64,000 bases of DNA from Arthrobacter alpinus (GCF_900105965.1 NZ_FNTV01000001.1:806001-870000), one strand, 5' to 3'. Shown: positions 37,844 through 46,827, numbered from the stretch's first letter. A program made the numbers and translations. The notes: generated by a model not told the origin, from the sequence alone.

Positions 37844-39658
37844 TTAGGCTGGCTTCTTGCTCAGGTAGATGTCCTCCACGACGGAGTTGAAATCCTTCAG
37901 GACTTGGCCGCGCTTGACCTTCATGGACGGGGTGAGGTGGCCGGATGTCTCGGTGAAGTCGGTGTCGACAATCCGGAACTGCTTGATGGCCTCGGCCGAT
38001 GACACTGAGCTGTTGGCCCGGTTGACGGCTTTCTGCACGGCGGCGATGACGATCGGATCATTGGCGGCCATTTCAACAGTGATGCCGGCGTTGAGGCCGT
38101 GGGCCTTGCCCCATTGCGGCAGGGCTTCCTCATCCAGTGTCACAATCGCGGCGATAAACGGGCGCTGCTCGCCAATGACAACGCACTGGGAAACTATGGC
38201 GTCGGCACGGATCTGATCTTCCAGCAGGGCGGGAACAACGTTCTTGCCTCCCGAGGTGACGATGATTTCCTTCTTGCGTCCCGTGATCTTCAGGAAGCCC
38301 TGGTCATCAAGTTCGCCGATGTCGCCCGTACGGAACCAGCCGTCAATGAACGTCTCGGCCGTCAGGTCATCGCGACCGTAGTAGCCCTTCATGACGCACA
38401 CACCCTTGGTGAGGATCTCGCCGTCGTCGGCAATCTTCACGGCATTCCCTGGCAGGGGCGCGCCCACGGTGCCGATCTTGATCCGCTCGGGGCGGTTGAC
38501 GGTGATGGGGGCCGTTGTCTCGGTGAGGCCGTAGCCTTCAAGGATTTGCAGGCCAATCCCCTGGAAGAAGTAACCCAGGCGTTCGCCCAAGGGCCCGCCG
38601 CCGGAGACGGCGTGACGAACATTGCCTCCCATGGCGGCGCGGAGCTTGGAGTAAACCAGCTTGTCGAACAAGGCATGCTTGGCTTTCAAGACGATGCCCA
38701 CCTTGCCGGTCTGGGCGGCGCGGGCGTAATCAACGGCGGTGTGAGCGGCGATGGCAAAGATCTTGCCCTTGCCTTCACTTTCTGCCTTAAGGGAGGCTGA
38801 GTTGTAGACCTTTTCAAACACGCGCGGCACAGCCAAAATAAACGTGGGCTTGAAGCTTTGCAAGTCAGCCAGCAGGTGCTTAATATCTGGGGTGTGACCC
38901 ACCTTGGCGCCGCCTGCCACGGCCAACACGGAGATGTACCGAGCAAAAACGTGCGCCAGCGGCAGGAACATAATGGTTTGTGAGCCCGGCGTCACCACGG
39001 TTTGGGCCAGGACAGCGAGTGCGTTCTCGCTTAGCTCCACAAAGTTGCTGTGTGTGAGCATGCATCCCTTGGGGCGGCCCGTGGTGCCGGAGGTGTAAAT
39101 AATGGTGGCTATGTCATCGAGGCCGTTGGCCGTGCGAGCGGTCTCCAAGGTCTCATCGCTGACGTCCTTGCCGGCCTCGCGCAGGGGATCCAGGCCGTCA
39201 CCTTCGAGCTGCCACACGTGGGCCAAGGTGGTGAGGCCTTCGTTGTGTGCAGCCTGCCGGATGATGTTCTCGTGAGCGCCGGTTTCGGCGAAAACTGCGA
39301 CCGCAGCCGAATCGCCCAGGTTCCAGGCCACCTGTGACGGTGAAGATGTTTCGTAGATCGGAACGGAAACGGCACCGGCAAACCAGATGGCAAAGTCAAC
39401 GAGTGACCATTCATAGCGGGTGCGGGCCATGATGCCCACGCGATCGCCCGCGTTGATACCAGAGGCAATAAGTCCCTTGGCGATGGCGCTGACATCGGCC
39501 AAAAATTCCTTGGCGGATACGTCAACCCAGACATTGTCTTCATTGCGTTTGGAGAAAAGTGCGGGATTGGAGGCCAGCTTGGCCTGACGCAGAACAAAAT
39601 CGGTGGTGTTCATGGTCCGGGGACTGACAACCTGGGCCGGAACGGAAATCTCTTGCAC
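37844..39658 (-). CDS. Long-chain acyl-CoA synthetase (FadD15-like)
   Basis: A 604-residue AMP-forming ligase activating fatty acids with ATP and CoA. The P-loop-like motif IIYTSGTTGRPKGCMLTHSN is near residue 190, the adenylate motif GYGLTETTAP near residue 380, and the hinge WFRTGDIGELDDQGFLKITGRKKE near residue 440. The C-terminal catalytic lysine region (SMKVKRGQV) is present. The GTG start follows AAAGGAG on the minus strand. A 16-bp palindrome 80 nt upstream matches one at the acyl-CoA dehydrogenase gene. Position near aroG and pknL matches fadD15 (Rv2187). Confidence 0.93.
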   Translation of the reverse strand: MQEISVPAQVVSPRTMNTTDFVLRQAKLASNPALFSKRNEDNVWVDVSAKEFLADVSAIAKGLIASGINAGDRVGIMARTRYEWSLVDFAIWFAGAVSVPIYETSSPSQVAWNLGDSAAVAVFAETGAHENIIRQAAHNEGLTTLAHVWQLEGDGLDPLREAGKDVSDETLETARTANGLDDIATIIYTSGTTGRPKGCMLTHSNFVELSENALAVLAQTVVTPGSQTIMFLPLAHVFARYISVLAVAGGAKVGHTPDIKHLLADLQSFKPTFILAVPRVFEKVYNSASLKAESEGKGKIFAIAAHTAVDYARAAQTGKVGIVLKAKHALFDKLVYSKLRAAMGGNVRHAVSGGGPLGERLGYFFQGIGLQILEGYGLTETTAPITVNRPERIKIGTVGAPLPGNAVKIADDGEILTKGVCVMKGYYGRDDLTAETFIDGWFRTGDIGELDDQGFLKITGRKKEIIVTSGGKNVVPALLEDQIRADAIVSQCVVIGEQRPFIAAIVTLDEEALPQWGKAHGLNAGITVEMAANDPIVIAAVQKAVNRANSSVSSAEAIKQFRIVDTDFTETSGHLTPSMKVKRGQVLKDFNSVVEDIYLSKKPA

Positions 39659-39738
39659 AATAGCTCCTTTGATATGTGGCGCGGCGATCGTGTTGCTTCA
39701 CTCTATCGGCCCAGTGGACGTTTCGTTCGGTAGCCGAT

Positions 39739-39754
39739 GTTACTCATGAGTAAC
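39739..39754. promoter_or_regulatory. Palindromic operator candidate upstream of fadD
   Basis: GTTACTCATGAGTAAC, a perfect 16-bp palindrome, 80 nt upstream of the acyl-CoA synthetase start. It shares TTACT-N4-AGTAA with the acyl-CoA dehydrogenase site at 24348. Confidence 0.6.
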
Positions 39755-39848
39755 TTTATGTTGCGCAGCTCACACTTTCCAAGTCGGCGCCCGCGGCCGC
39801 CCAGGCCAAGCTGACGGCCGGAGGTGCAAGATTGTGGGTTTGGCTGGC

Positions 39849-39854
39849 TAGAAT
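39849..39854 (+). promoter_or_regulatory. -10 box giving a leaderless glk transcript (candidate)
   Basis: TAGAAT is followed by 6 nt and then the ATG of the ROK kinase. There is no SD upstream of that ATG. The spacing would place the transcription start on the A of ATG, a common actinobacterial arrangement. The -35 is weak. Confidence 0.45.
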
Positions 39855-39860
39855 CGGTAG

Positions 39861-40886
39861 ATGGTTTCGCCACATACTCAAACTCGCTCCGTCGCGACGC
39901 GCACACCCGAAGACACCCACGTGCCGGCGGCACCCGGCAGGCCTTTGGCGCTGGGGATCGACATCGGCGGCACCAAAGTCGCTGCCGGAGTTGTTGATGG
40001 GGCCGGAGTCATCATCGAAGAACTCCGGCGAGTCACTCCGGGCCGGGATGCTCGCGCCGTCGAGTCGGTGATCGTGGAACTTGTCACCGAGCTCGGTACC
40101 CGGCACAAGATTGAATCTGTGGGAATCGGCGCCGCCGGATGGATGGACCTGGAGGGGGCCCGTGTGGTGTTTAGCCCACATCTGGCGTGGCGCGATGAAC
40201 CCTTGCGAGACACCCTTGAAAGTATGCTGGGGCGCCCTGTCTTGGTGACCAACGACGCCGATGCGGCGGCCTGGGCGGAATCCCACTTCGGGGCCGGCCG
40301 TGGCCACTCAAGGATGATCATGTTGACCTTGGGGACCGGTATTGGTGGCGCACTGGTGTTGGACGGCAAAGTTGAGCGCGGAGCCTTTGGCATGGCTGGC
40401 GAATTTGGTCACCAGATCATCATGCCCGGAGGTCACCGTTGCGAATGCGGAAACCGGGGTTGCTGGGAGCAGTACGCATCCGGAAACGCCCTGGGCAGGG
40501 AAGGGCGCGAGCTGGCCCGGAAACAATCTCCCATGGCCGCCGGGCTTCTGGAGGCTACCCACGGAAAAGCCAAGGACATCACCGGAACAGTTGTTACGGA
40601 GCTGGCCTTGCAGGGGGAAGCCACCGCGCAGGAACTCGTCGCCGAAGTGGGGGACTGGCTGGGTCTGGGCATGGCCAACCTTGCCGCCGCCCTTGACCCG
40701 GCAATCTTTGTCATCGGCGGCGGGCTCAGCGCCGCAGGTGACCTGCTCTTGGAGCCGGCCCGGCGCGCCTATGCGCGGAACCTGACCGGCCGCGGATACC
40801 GCAAGGAGGCTGCCATCACCGTGGCAGAGCTGGGAGCCGCGGCGGGACTCATCGGCGCCGCCGATCTGTCCCGCACCCGCTCCTGA
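39861..40886 (+). CDS. glk: ROK-family glucokinase
   Basis: A 341-residue sugar kinase. The N-terminal ATP-binding LGIDIGGTKVAAGVVDG begins near residue 32 after a polar leader. The catalytic region is TNDADAAAWAESHFGAGRG, followed by LTLGTGIGGALVLDG. The zinc-binding motif CECGNRGCWEQYASG and the preceding His identify the ROK family. Phosphorylation of glucose is the likely role, but other ROK substrates cannot be excluded. The start lacks an SD (see the leaderless candidate). Confidence 0.9.
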   Translation: MVSPHTQTRSVATRTPEDTHVPAAPGRPLALGIDIGGTKVAAGVVDGAGVIIEELRRVTPGRDARAVESVIVELVTELGTRHKIESVGIGAAGWMDLEGARVVFSPHLAWRDEPLRDTLESMLGRPVLVTNDADAAAWAESHFGAGRGHSRMIMLTLGTGIGGALVLDGKVERGAFGMAGEFGHQIIMPGGHRCECGNRGCWEQYASGNALGREGRELARKQSPMAAGLLEATHGKAKDITGTVVTELALQGEATAQELVAEVGDWLGLGMANLAAALDPAIFVIGGGLSAAGDLLLEPARRAYARNLTGRGYRKEAAITVAELGAAAGLIGAADLSRTRS

Positions 40887-40909
40887 GGCCAGCCGCTCCC
40901 GATGGAAGG

Positions 40910-41410
40910 TCAGACGACGGCGCCGTCGCCACCGTCATCATCGCGATGGCTGGGCAGGCGGAACAGCAGGTAACCGGCGCCGGCGAGGAATGCAGCAATC
41001 ACGCCCACGATCAACAGCATCGGCGCCTGGCGCCAAAAGATGGCCGAGAACAGCAGGAAAAGTGGGCCGCCCGCGGCCGCAATCCACGACAGCATGATCG
41101 CCGGCTCCGTGTTGCTCAGGCTGGGAGGTTCCTCCGGCACAAATTCGTCATCGAAGTCCTCCGGGTCATGGTCCCGCGGCCCGCCCTCGGCAGCATCGGC
41201 GTCGTTCGCGTCGGGATGGGGCAGGGATTCGCTGCGCCAAACGCCCAGGGGGTCAAAGTCGCTGACACTCTTGGGGTCAGCAGGCTGATTTGCGTCGGGG
41301 CCGTCCATGAAAGCGTCTTCACGCTCCTCGAGCCGGGCCACCAAGTCACGCCACACCTCGTCGTCGTTGCCGCCCGTGTGAGGTGCACCCGCACCGGGAT
41401 CAGATTGCAT
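40910..41410 (-). CDS. Acidic protein with two membrane segments
   Basis: A 166-residue protein not assigned to a family. An acidic N-terminal cytoplasmic region of about 100 residues (rich in Asp, Glu and Pro) precedes two membrane segments, roughly residues 105-125 (IMLSWIAAAGGPLFLLFSAI) and 128-150 (MLLIVGVIAAFLAGAGYLLF), and ends SHRDDDGGDGAVV. ATG 41410 has GAAGGAA upstream. It overlaps the hydrolase gene by 11 nt, so the two are coexpressed. Confidence 0.75.
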   Translation of the reverse strand: MQSDPGAGAPHTGGNDDEVWRDLVARLEEREDAFMDGPDANQPADPKSVSDFDPLGVWRSESLPHPDANDADAAEGGPRDHDPEDFDDEFVPEEPPSLSNTEPAIMLSWIAAAGGPLFLLFSAIFWRQAPMLLIVGVIAAFLAGAGYLLFRLPSHRDDDGGDGAVV

Positions 41411-42143
41411 GGTGGTTCCTTCGGAAGAAATCAACAGACTGGGAAAAAATCAACGGCGCGTCATGGTCCATTGTGGCTACATGGTAGCTGTTTTCCAGGG
41501 GAATGATTTGCAACTCGGCGGCACCCAACTTTTCCTTGATGACCTCAACGCTGGAATCGGGAACCACGTGATCCACCGTGGATCGAAACACCAGTGTCGG
41601 GGCGGTGACGCGGGGGAGCAGTTCAATGGTGTTTTCGAAAAGTTGCGCCAATTGGTGAACAGCAGCAATGGGTGTGCGAGGATAGGCGCCTTCGCTGATT
41701 CCCTGCACCTTCATGTCATTGCCAATGGCTGGAACGCTCTTAAGAACGAACTTGAGCATGCCAGCATATTTCGCTTTGGGATCAGAGAATGTCAACCCAG
41801 GGTTCACCACGGCCACACCCGCCACGGGGTGCAAGGCGGCCACGCGCAAAGCCAGCGCACCGCCCATGGACATGCCGGCAACGAACACGGTGTCGCAGCG
41901 AGCGGCCAATTCCAGGTATGCCGCCTCGAAGTCCCGGTACCAGTCCTCCCAAGGGGTCTTGCTGAGCTCCTGCCACGTGGTCCCGTGACCGGCAAGCAAG
42001 GGCATGTTTACGGCAAAACCCGCTTCGGCCAGGTAATCGCTCCAGCCCTGCATGCTCACCGGGGATCCGGTGAATCCGTGACACACGGCTACGCCAATGC
42101 GGGCCAGTTCCCCGTGCCCCTGGGAACGGAACGATTGCACCAT
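41400..42143 (-). CDS. Alpha/beta hydrolase (carboxylesterase/monoacylglycerol lipase-like)
   Basis: A 247-residue single-domain hydrolase. CHGFTGSPVSM near residue 20 forms the oxyanion region, the nucleophile elbow is GMSMGG near residue 92, Asp is in STVDHVVPD and His in NSYHVATMDHD. The pattern is that of EstD/YvaK-type carboxylesterases and monoglyceride lipases. SD AGGAAAGGGG lies upstream on the minus strand. Neighbouring acyltransferase and acyl-CoA synthetase genes suggest a lipid substrate, by inference. Confidence 0.88.
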   Translation of the reverse strand: MVQSFRSQGHGELARIGVAVCHGFTGSPVSMQGWSDYLAEAGFAVNMPLLAGHGTTWQELSKTPWEDWYRDFEAAYLELAARCDTVFVAGMSMGGALALRVAALHPVAGVAVVNPGLTFSDPKAKYAGMLKFVLKSVPAIGNDMKVQGISEGAYPRTPIAAVHQLAQLFENTIELLPRVTAPTLVFRSTVDHVVPDSSVEVIKEKLGAAELQIIPLENSYHVATMDHDAPLIFSQSVDFFRRNHHAI

Positions 42144-42321
42144 CGAGATGGCCCCTTTCCTGCCCGGAGTTCATGTCCGGGGAAGTACCTATCGTGGCTG
42201 CGGCCATGCTGCCGCGATTGTGTGCTGCTTTCACTAGACTACTGTTGATACGTTCACAGCGGGGGAACCGCCATGAACCCGGTTCACGCGCAACCGGCAG
42301 CGCCAGAGGAGGAACACCACC

Positions 42322-43161
42322 GTGATCTATTGGGTACTAAAGAAGATTTTTCTAGGCCCTGTTTTGAAGGTGCTGTTCCGGCCCTGGACCAAGGGCCTGG
42401 ACAACTTGCCAGTTGACGGCCCCGCCGTGCTTGCCAGCAACCACCTGTCTTTCTCGGACTCCATCTTCATGCCGCTGATGGTTCCGCGTCCAGTGGTTTT
42501 CCTGGCCAAGAGTGACTACTTCACGGGAAAAGGCATCAAGGGGCGCCTGACGGCTGCATTCTTCAAGCTGACCAACCAGCTGCCCATGGACCGGTCCGGT
42601 GGGGCTGCCTCCGCGAATTCACTCCAGACCGGCATTGACGTCCTGAACGAGGGTGGACTGTTGGGAATCTATCCCGAAGGTACGCGCAGCCCGGATGGGC
42701 GCTTGTATCGCGGCAAGGTAGGTGTTGCCAAGCTGGTGCTTACCGCCAACGTTCCCGTGATTCCGGTGGCCATGATTGGCACCGACAAGGTCCAGCCGAT
42801 CGGCCGACGCATACCGACGATCCGCCGACTCGGCGTCATTTTTGGTGAGCCCATGGACTTTAGCCGCTATCAAGGCATGGCCGATGACCGCTTTGTGCAG
42901 CGCTCCGTCACGGACGAGATCATGTATGAACTCATGCGCCTGTCAGGCCAGGAGTACGTTGACTCGTACGCCAGCACCATCAAGGACAAGATCGCTGCCG
43001 AGAAATCAGCCAAGCCGGCTGTGGCTAGCGAGGCGGTTCGGATTGATCCGAATACAACCTTGGCCCCGGGTGCTGTAACCGTGATTGGTGCCAAGAAAGA
43101 CGGCGCCAAGGATGAAGCCATGCAAGACGCGCCGCAAGGCGATGAGACTGCGCCCAACTGA
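42322..43161 (+). CDS. 1-acyl-sn-glycerol-3-phosphate acyltransferase family protein
   Basis: A 279-residue PlsC-family enzyme. The catalytic NHxSxxD motif is ASNHLSFSDSIF near residue 36, and the phosphate-binding motif is YPEGTRSPDGRLYRGKVG near residue 115. Such enzymes acylate lysophosphatidic acid at the membrane. About 60 C-terminal residues are a low-complexity Ala/Lys/Pro tail. The GTG start has AGGAGG 9 nt upstream. Its position before aroG matches Rv2182c. Confidence 0.9.
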   Translation: MIYWVLKKIFLGPVLKVLFRPWTKGLDNLPVDGPAVLASNHLSFSDSIFMPLMVPRPVVFLAKSDYFTGKGIKGRLTAAFFKLTNQLPMDRSGGAASANSLQTGIDVLNEGGLLGIYPEGTRSPDGRLYRGKVGVAKLVLTANVPVIPVAMIGTDKVQPIGRRIPTIRRLGVIFGEPMDFSRYQGMADDRFVQRSVTDEIMYELMRLSGQEYVDSYASTIKDKIAAEKSAKPAVASEAVRIDPNTTLAPGAVTVIGAKKDGAKDEAMQDAPQGDETAPN

Positions 43162-43245
43162 ACTCGCCAAGATGCAAATGGTGAAAAGTCATCTCAGGTG
43201 GCGGACTAGTTAGTGGGCTGCGGCTTTGGGGGATACCCTTAAGGC

Positions 43246-44643
43246 GTGACTGATCTAACCACTAATGACTCTCTTGCACCCGCCGCCGGAATTTCCGTAC
43301 CCGGTGCCGCCGTTTACCCTGGTCTGGATGACTGGCGCAGCCTTCCGATCGCCCAGCAGCCCACCTGGTCCCAGTCCCCGGCGTTTGAGCCCACGGTCAA
43401 GGAGCTTTCCGTCCTGCCTCCGCTGGTGTTTGCAGGCGAGGTGGACGTTTTGCGTTCACGGCTGGCCCAGGCCGCCCAGGGCAAGGCTTTCCTGTTGCAG
43501 GGCGGCGACTGCGCCGAAACCTTCGAGGCGGCTACCGCGGACAAGATCAGCGCCCGCGTCAAGACCATCCTGCAGATGGCCGTTGTCCTGACCTACGGTG
43601 CGCAGCTGCCCGTCATCAAGATGGGGCGCATGGCCGGCCAGTTCGCCAAGCCGCGCTCCTCCAATGATGAAACGCGCGACGGCGTGACCCTCCCGGCCTA
43701 CCGCGGAGACATCGTCAATGGCTACGAGTTCACCCCGGAGTCCCGCCAGCACGATCCGGCCCGCATGCTCAAGGCCTACCACACCTCGGCATCCACCCTG
43801 AATTTGATCCGTGCCTTCACGCAGGGCGGCTTCGCCGACCTGCGCAGCGTGCACGAGTGGAACCGCGGCTTCACCTCCAACCCCGCGCACAGCCGTTACG
43901 AGCAGTTGGCCAAGGAGATCGACAGCGCCATCAAGTTCATGGCCTCCTGCGGCGCCGACTTTGAGGCGCTCAAGACCGTTGAGTTCTTCGCCAGCCACGA
44001 GGCCCTGCTGCTGGATTACGAGCGTGCACTGACACGCATCGATTCACGCACCGGTTTGCCGTACGACACCTCGGCCCACTTCCTGTGGATCGGGGAGCGC
44101 ACCCGCGATCTGGACCAGGCACACGTTGACTTCCTCTCACGCGTCCGCAACCCGATCGGCGTCAAGCTGGGCCCCACCACGGCACCGGATGACGCCTTGC
44201 GTCTCATCGACAAGCTGGACCCGAACCGCGAGCCCGGGCGCCTGACGTTCATCACCCGCATGGGTGCGAACAACATCCGCGAGAAGTTCCCGAATCTGCT
44301 CGAGAAGGTCACGGCCTCCGGCGCCCAGGTCTTGTGGGTCACCGACCCCATGCACGGCAACACTGTCACCTCACCCAACGGATACAAGACCCGCAACTTC
44401 GACGATGTCATCGACGAAGTTCGCGGATTCTTCGAGGTCCATGAGGCCCAGGGAACTGTTCCCGGTGGCCTGCACGTGGAAATGACCGGCGACGACGTCG
44501 CCGAGTGCCTCGGTGGTGCCGACCCGATCGACCAGGAAGCATTCCTGACCGGTTACGAGTCTGTCTGCGATCCCCGCCTGAACCACAAGCAGTCCCTGGA
44601 AATGGCATTCCTCGTGGCTGAAGGCTTGCGCAAGTCCCAGTAG
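43246..44643 (+). CDS. aroG: 3-deoxy-7-phosphoheptulonate synthase, class II
   Basis: A 465-residue type II DAHP synthase, the first shikimate-pathway enzyme, not homologous in length or motif to E. coli AroG. Metal Cys in LLQGGDCAETFEA, KMGRMAGQFAKPRSS and GVKLGPTTAPDD are diagnostic, with ITRMGANNIREKFP and LHVEMTGDDVAECLGG near the end. No SD precedes the GTG; TACCCT at 43234-43239 could make the mRNA leaderless. Orthologue of Rv2178c. Confidence 0.96.
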   Translation: MTDLTTNDSLAPAAGISVPGAAVYPGLDDWRSLPIAQQPTWSQSPAFEPTVKELSVLPPLVFAGEVDVLRSRLAQAAQGKAFLLQGGDCAETFEAATADKISARVKTILQMAVVLTYGAQLPVIKMGRMAGQFAKPRSSNDETRDGVTLPAYRGDIVNGYEFTPESRQHDPARMLKAYHTSASTLNLIRAFTQGGFADLRSVHEWNRGFTSNPAHSRYEQLAKEIDSAIKFMASCGADFEALKTVEFFASHEALLLDYERALTRIDSRTGLPYDTSAHFLWIGERTRDLDQAHVDFLSRVRNPIGVKLGPTTAPDDALRLIDKLDPNREPGRLTFITRMGANNIREKFPNLLEKVTASGAQVLWVTDPMHGNTVTSPNGYKTRNFDDVIDEVRGFFEVHEAQGTVPGGLHVEMTGDDVAECLGGADPIDQEAFLTGYESVCDPRLNHKQSLEMAFLVAEGLRKSQ

Positions 44644-44656
44644 GAGACCCACAACG

Positions 44657-44752
44657 AACGGGAGCCGAGATCCTCCCGCGGGCAGCAAGATTTCCTCGGT
44701 CGCCAGGCGACCTCCGAAGTCCATCCCCGCTCCGAGGATCCCGGCTCCCGTT
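44657..44752. repeat. Structured palindromic repeat element, copy B
   Basis: A 96-nt element 13 nt after the aroG stop, convergent with the kinase gene. Outer arms 44657-44675 and 44734-44752 (beginning AACGGGAGCC) pair at 18 of 19 positions. Nested helices are GCGGG/CCCGC (44678-44682 and 44726-44730), GATTT/AAGTC with one G-U pair (44689-44693 and 44717-44721) and GGTCGC/GCGACC (44698-44703 and 44707-44712). The core matches copy A at 49 of 58 positions; the outer arms do not. Confidence 0.85.
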
Positions 44753-44770
44753 CCGTTTAACCTCAGCGGT

Positions 44771-46093
44771 TTAGACCACCCGCAGAATGATGGTGGAGCC
44801 TTCGGCGGCCTCTCCACCCTCGGGTGATTGGAAGCGCACCGTGCCAAAGAATCCGCCGAGGAGGTTCTCAACCTTGACCTCAAAGCCAAGGGCCTTGAGT
44901 TCAGCCGTGGCCGCACCGACCTGTTTGCCCACCATGCTCGGCACGGCAATCATCTTTGGCCCCTTGGAAAGGGTCAGCGTGACGTTGCCACCGGCGGTGA
45001 GATTACCGCTGTCGGGCGCCTGGGACACCACGGAACCGGCGGGAACCGTGCGGCTATTGACCTGCTCCGGCGCCACTGCACCCACCAGGCCCACGGCCTT
45101 CAGGGCTGCCAGGGCGTCGGCCTCGGTCTTTCCGGCCACGGACGGGACAGGAATGGGCTTGGGCCCCTTGGACACTGAGAAGTTGACCTTGGTGCCGGCG
45201 CGGAATTCCTTCCCCGCCGCGGGATCCTGGCCAAGCACGACCCCGGCCGGAACCTTCTCATCAAAGGCTTCACTGACATTTCCCTCGGTCAGGTGCGCGT
45301 CAACGAGTGCCTTCCTGGCAGCCTCGAGTTGCTGCCCTGTCAGGGTGGGGACCGCGTAGAGAACGGGTCCACGGGAAACCTGCAAGGTGATGGCGTTGAA
45401 TTTGCGGACGGATGAACCTGCCTCGGGATTCGTGGACACGATGAAGCCGGCCGCCACCTTCTCATCGAAGATATCGGCGGTGGGGACCTGCTCGAAGCCC
45501 GCTGCCAGCAGCATCTCCTGGGCCTGGGGCACGGTCTTGTTGTGCACATCAGGGACCGTGGCAAGTGCGCCTGGACCAAAGCCAACGAACCAACCGGCAG
45601 TCGCCGCCAGCACCGCCAAGATACCCACCAGGAGAATCCACAGCAGCGCCCTGCGCTTGGGCTTCTTGGTGCCCAGGGTCTTGGTGGGCGTCGCCGCGGC
45701 CTTGGCTCGTACTTTGGCTGCGGCGGACGCCTGCCGCTTCGTCAGTGGCCCCACGGCGTCCTCAGAGGCATCCGCGGCGGCTGTGTCGACGTCGTCCGTA
45801 TATAGCCGTGGAGACGCTGGCAGGACGGATGTGGGGAAGTGGGGTGCGGCGATAACGCTGGTGGCGTCGGGGGAAAAGCTTGGCCCGCCGATGACCTCGG
45901 TGTTGGCTTGTGCAGTTGGGGCAGCCAGCGCCCGGCCTGCCGGTACCTTCAGGCCGCCCGGGGCCGCACCAACGTCCAACTCGGCCGCGGAAAGGGTCTG
46001 CCGGATGTGGCGCAGGTCTTCCAGCAACGCGGCGCCGTTGGCGGGTCTGTGATCAGGGTCCTTCTCTGTCATGTATCGGACGAGTTCGTCCAT
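44771..46093 (-). CDS. pknL: PknL-type kinase gene, 3' fragment: transmembrane and PASTA part
   Basis: A 440-residue reading frame that continues the kinase gene in another frame. It begins with the last kinase helices (MDELVRYMTEKDPDHRPANG), then a ~100-residue juxtamembrane linker, one membrane segment (LLWILLVGILAVLAATAGWF near residue 155) and four extracellular PASTA repeats (from about residues 180, 247, 313 and 378), which bind muropeptides. It overlaps the kinase ORF and has no SD, so it is probably not an independent gene. Restoring one C in the C5 tract at 46098-46102 fuses both parts into about 680 residues. Confidence 0.8.
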   Translation of the reverse strand: MDELVRYMTEKDPDHRPANGAALLEDLRHIRQTLSAAELDVGAAPGGLKVPAGRALAAPTAQANTEVIGGPSFSPDATSVIAAPHFPTSVLPASPRLYTDDVDTAAADASEDAVGPLTKRQASAAAKVRAKAAATPTKTLGTKKPKRRALLWILLVGILAVLAATAGWFVGFGPGALATVPDVHNKTVPQAQEMLLAAGFEQVPTADIFDEKVAAGFIVSTNPEAGSSVRKFNAITLQVSRGPVLYAVPTLTGQQLEAARKALVDAHLTEGNVSEAFDEKVPAGVVLGQDPAAGKEFRAGTKVNFSVSKGPKPIPVPSVAGKTEADALAALKAVGLVGAVAPEQVNSRTVPAGSVVSQAPDSGNLTAGGNVTLTLSKGPKMIAVPSMVGKQVGAATAELKALGFEVKVENLLGGFFGTVRFQSPEGGEAAEGSTIILRVV

Positions 46094-46827
46094 GACCGGG
46101 GGAGGCCCGGAACTGCAAGGGATGGTGCGGGGACCTCGTCTTGAATGTGCGACATGACCACTGCCACAGGCATCTCACCGCGGAAAGGTTGCATGCCTGT
46201 CAGGAGCTCGTAAAGCATGATGCCGGCGGAGTAAATGTCACTACGCGCGTCACCGCCCTGGCCGCGGGCCAATTCCGGGGCGATGTAACCTACAGTACCC
46301 AGCAGAGTGCCGGTATTGGTTGAGGTGGTGACGGCACGGGACAAGCCAAAGTCACCGATCTTAACCCAACCGGTCCGGGAAATCAGGACGTTCTCGGGTT
46401 TGACGTCCCGGTGCACCAGGCCGGCGTTATGCGCGGCCGCAAGTCCTTCAACCACGGGGTCCAGCAGTTCCAAGGCCTGCCGGGGGCTCAGCGCCCCATT
46501 CTCATGAATGATGTCCCTGAGGGTGTAGCCGTCAATGAATTCAAAGACCAGGTAAGCGTGTTGTGGCCCAACGCCGTGATCATGTATCTGGACCACGTGC
46601 GGGTGCGACAGGCTCGCGGCGCTCTGAGCCTCGCGGCGCAGACGAGCAATGAAGGCCGTGTCCGTCGCCAGATGTGGGTGCAGGATCTTGAGGGCAATGT
46701 TTCGGCCCAACCGCAGGTCCTTGGCCAGGTACACAGTGGACATGCCACCGTGCGCCACCTTGGAGAGAACCAGATAGCGTTCATCGATGGTTGACCCGTT
46801 CAACGGATCATCAGAGAGATCATGCAC
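46069..46827 (-). CDS. pknL: PknL-type kinase gene, 5' fragment: Ser/Thr kinase domain
   Basis: A 252-residue frame with an almost complete Hanks kinase domain. It has the glycine loop VAHGGMSTVYLAKD, ATP lysine in IALKILH, catalytic loop VHRDVKPENVL, DFGLSRA, and a Thr-rich activation loop (TTSTNTGTLLGTVGYIAPE). After DEVPAPSLAVPGLP it runs into a non-homologous tail RSWTNSSDT and TGA. The expected continuation lies one base away, so the gene has lost one C in a CCCCC run (plus-strand GGGGG 46098-46102). The position next to aroG matches Rv2176 (PknL). Confidence 0.85.
   Translation of the reverse strand: MHDLSDDPLNGSTIDERYLVLSKVAHGGMSTVYLAKDLRLGRNIALKILHPHLATDTAFIARLRREAQSAASLSHPHVVQIHDHGVGPQHAYLVFEFIDGYTLRDIIHENGALSPRQALELLDPVVEGLAAAHNAGLVHRDVKPENVLISRTGWVKIGDFGLSRAVTTSTNTGTLLGTVGYIAPELARGQGGDARSDIYSAGIMLYELLTGMQPFRGEMPVAVVMSHIQDEVPAPSLAVPGLPRSWTNSSDT

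Noticed and set aside
44641..44760. Short peptides encoded by the repeat elements on the minus strand (similar GMDFxGRxATE sequences in both copies)
   Set aside because: The similarity follows from the conserved nucleotide core; the frames are part of larger shadow ORFs, and helix conservation explains the pattern better than coding.
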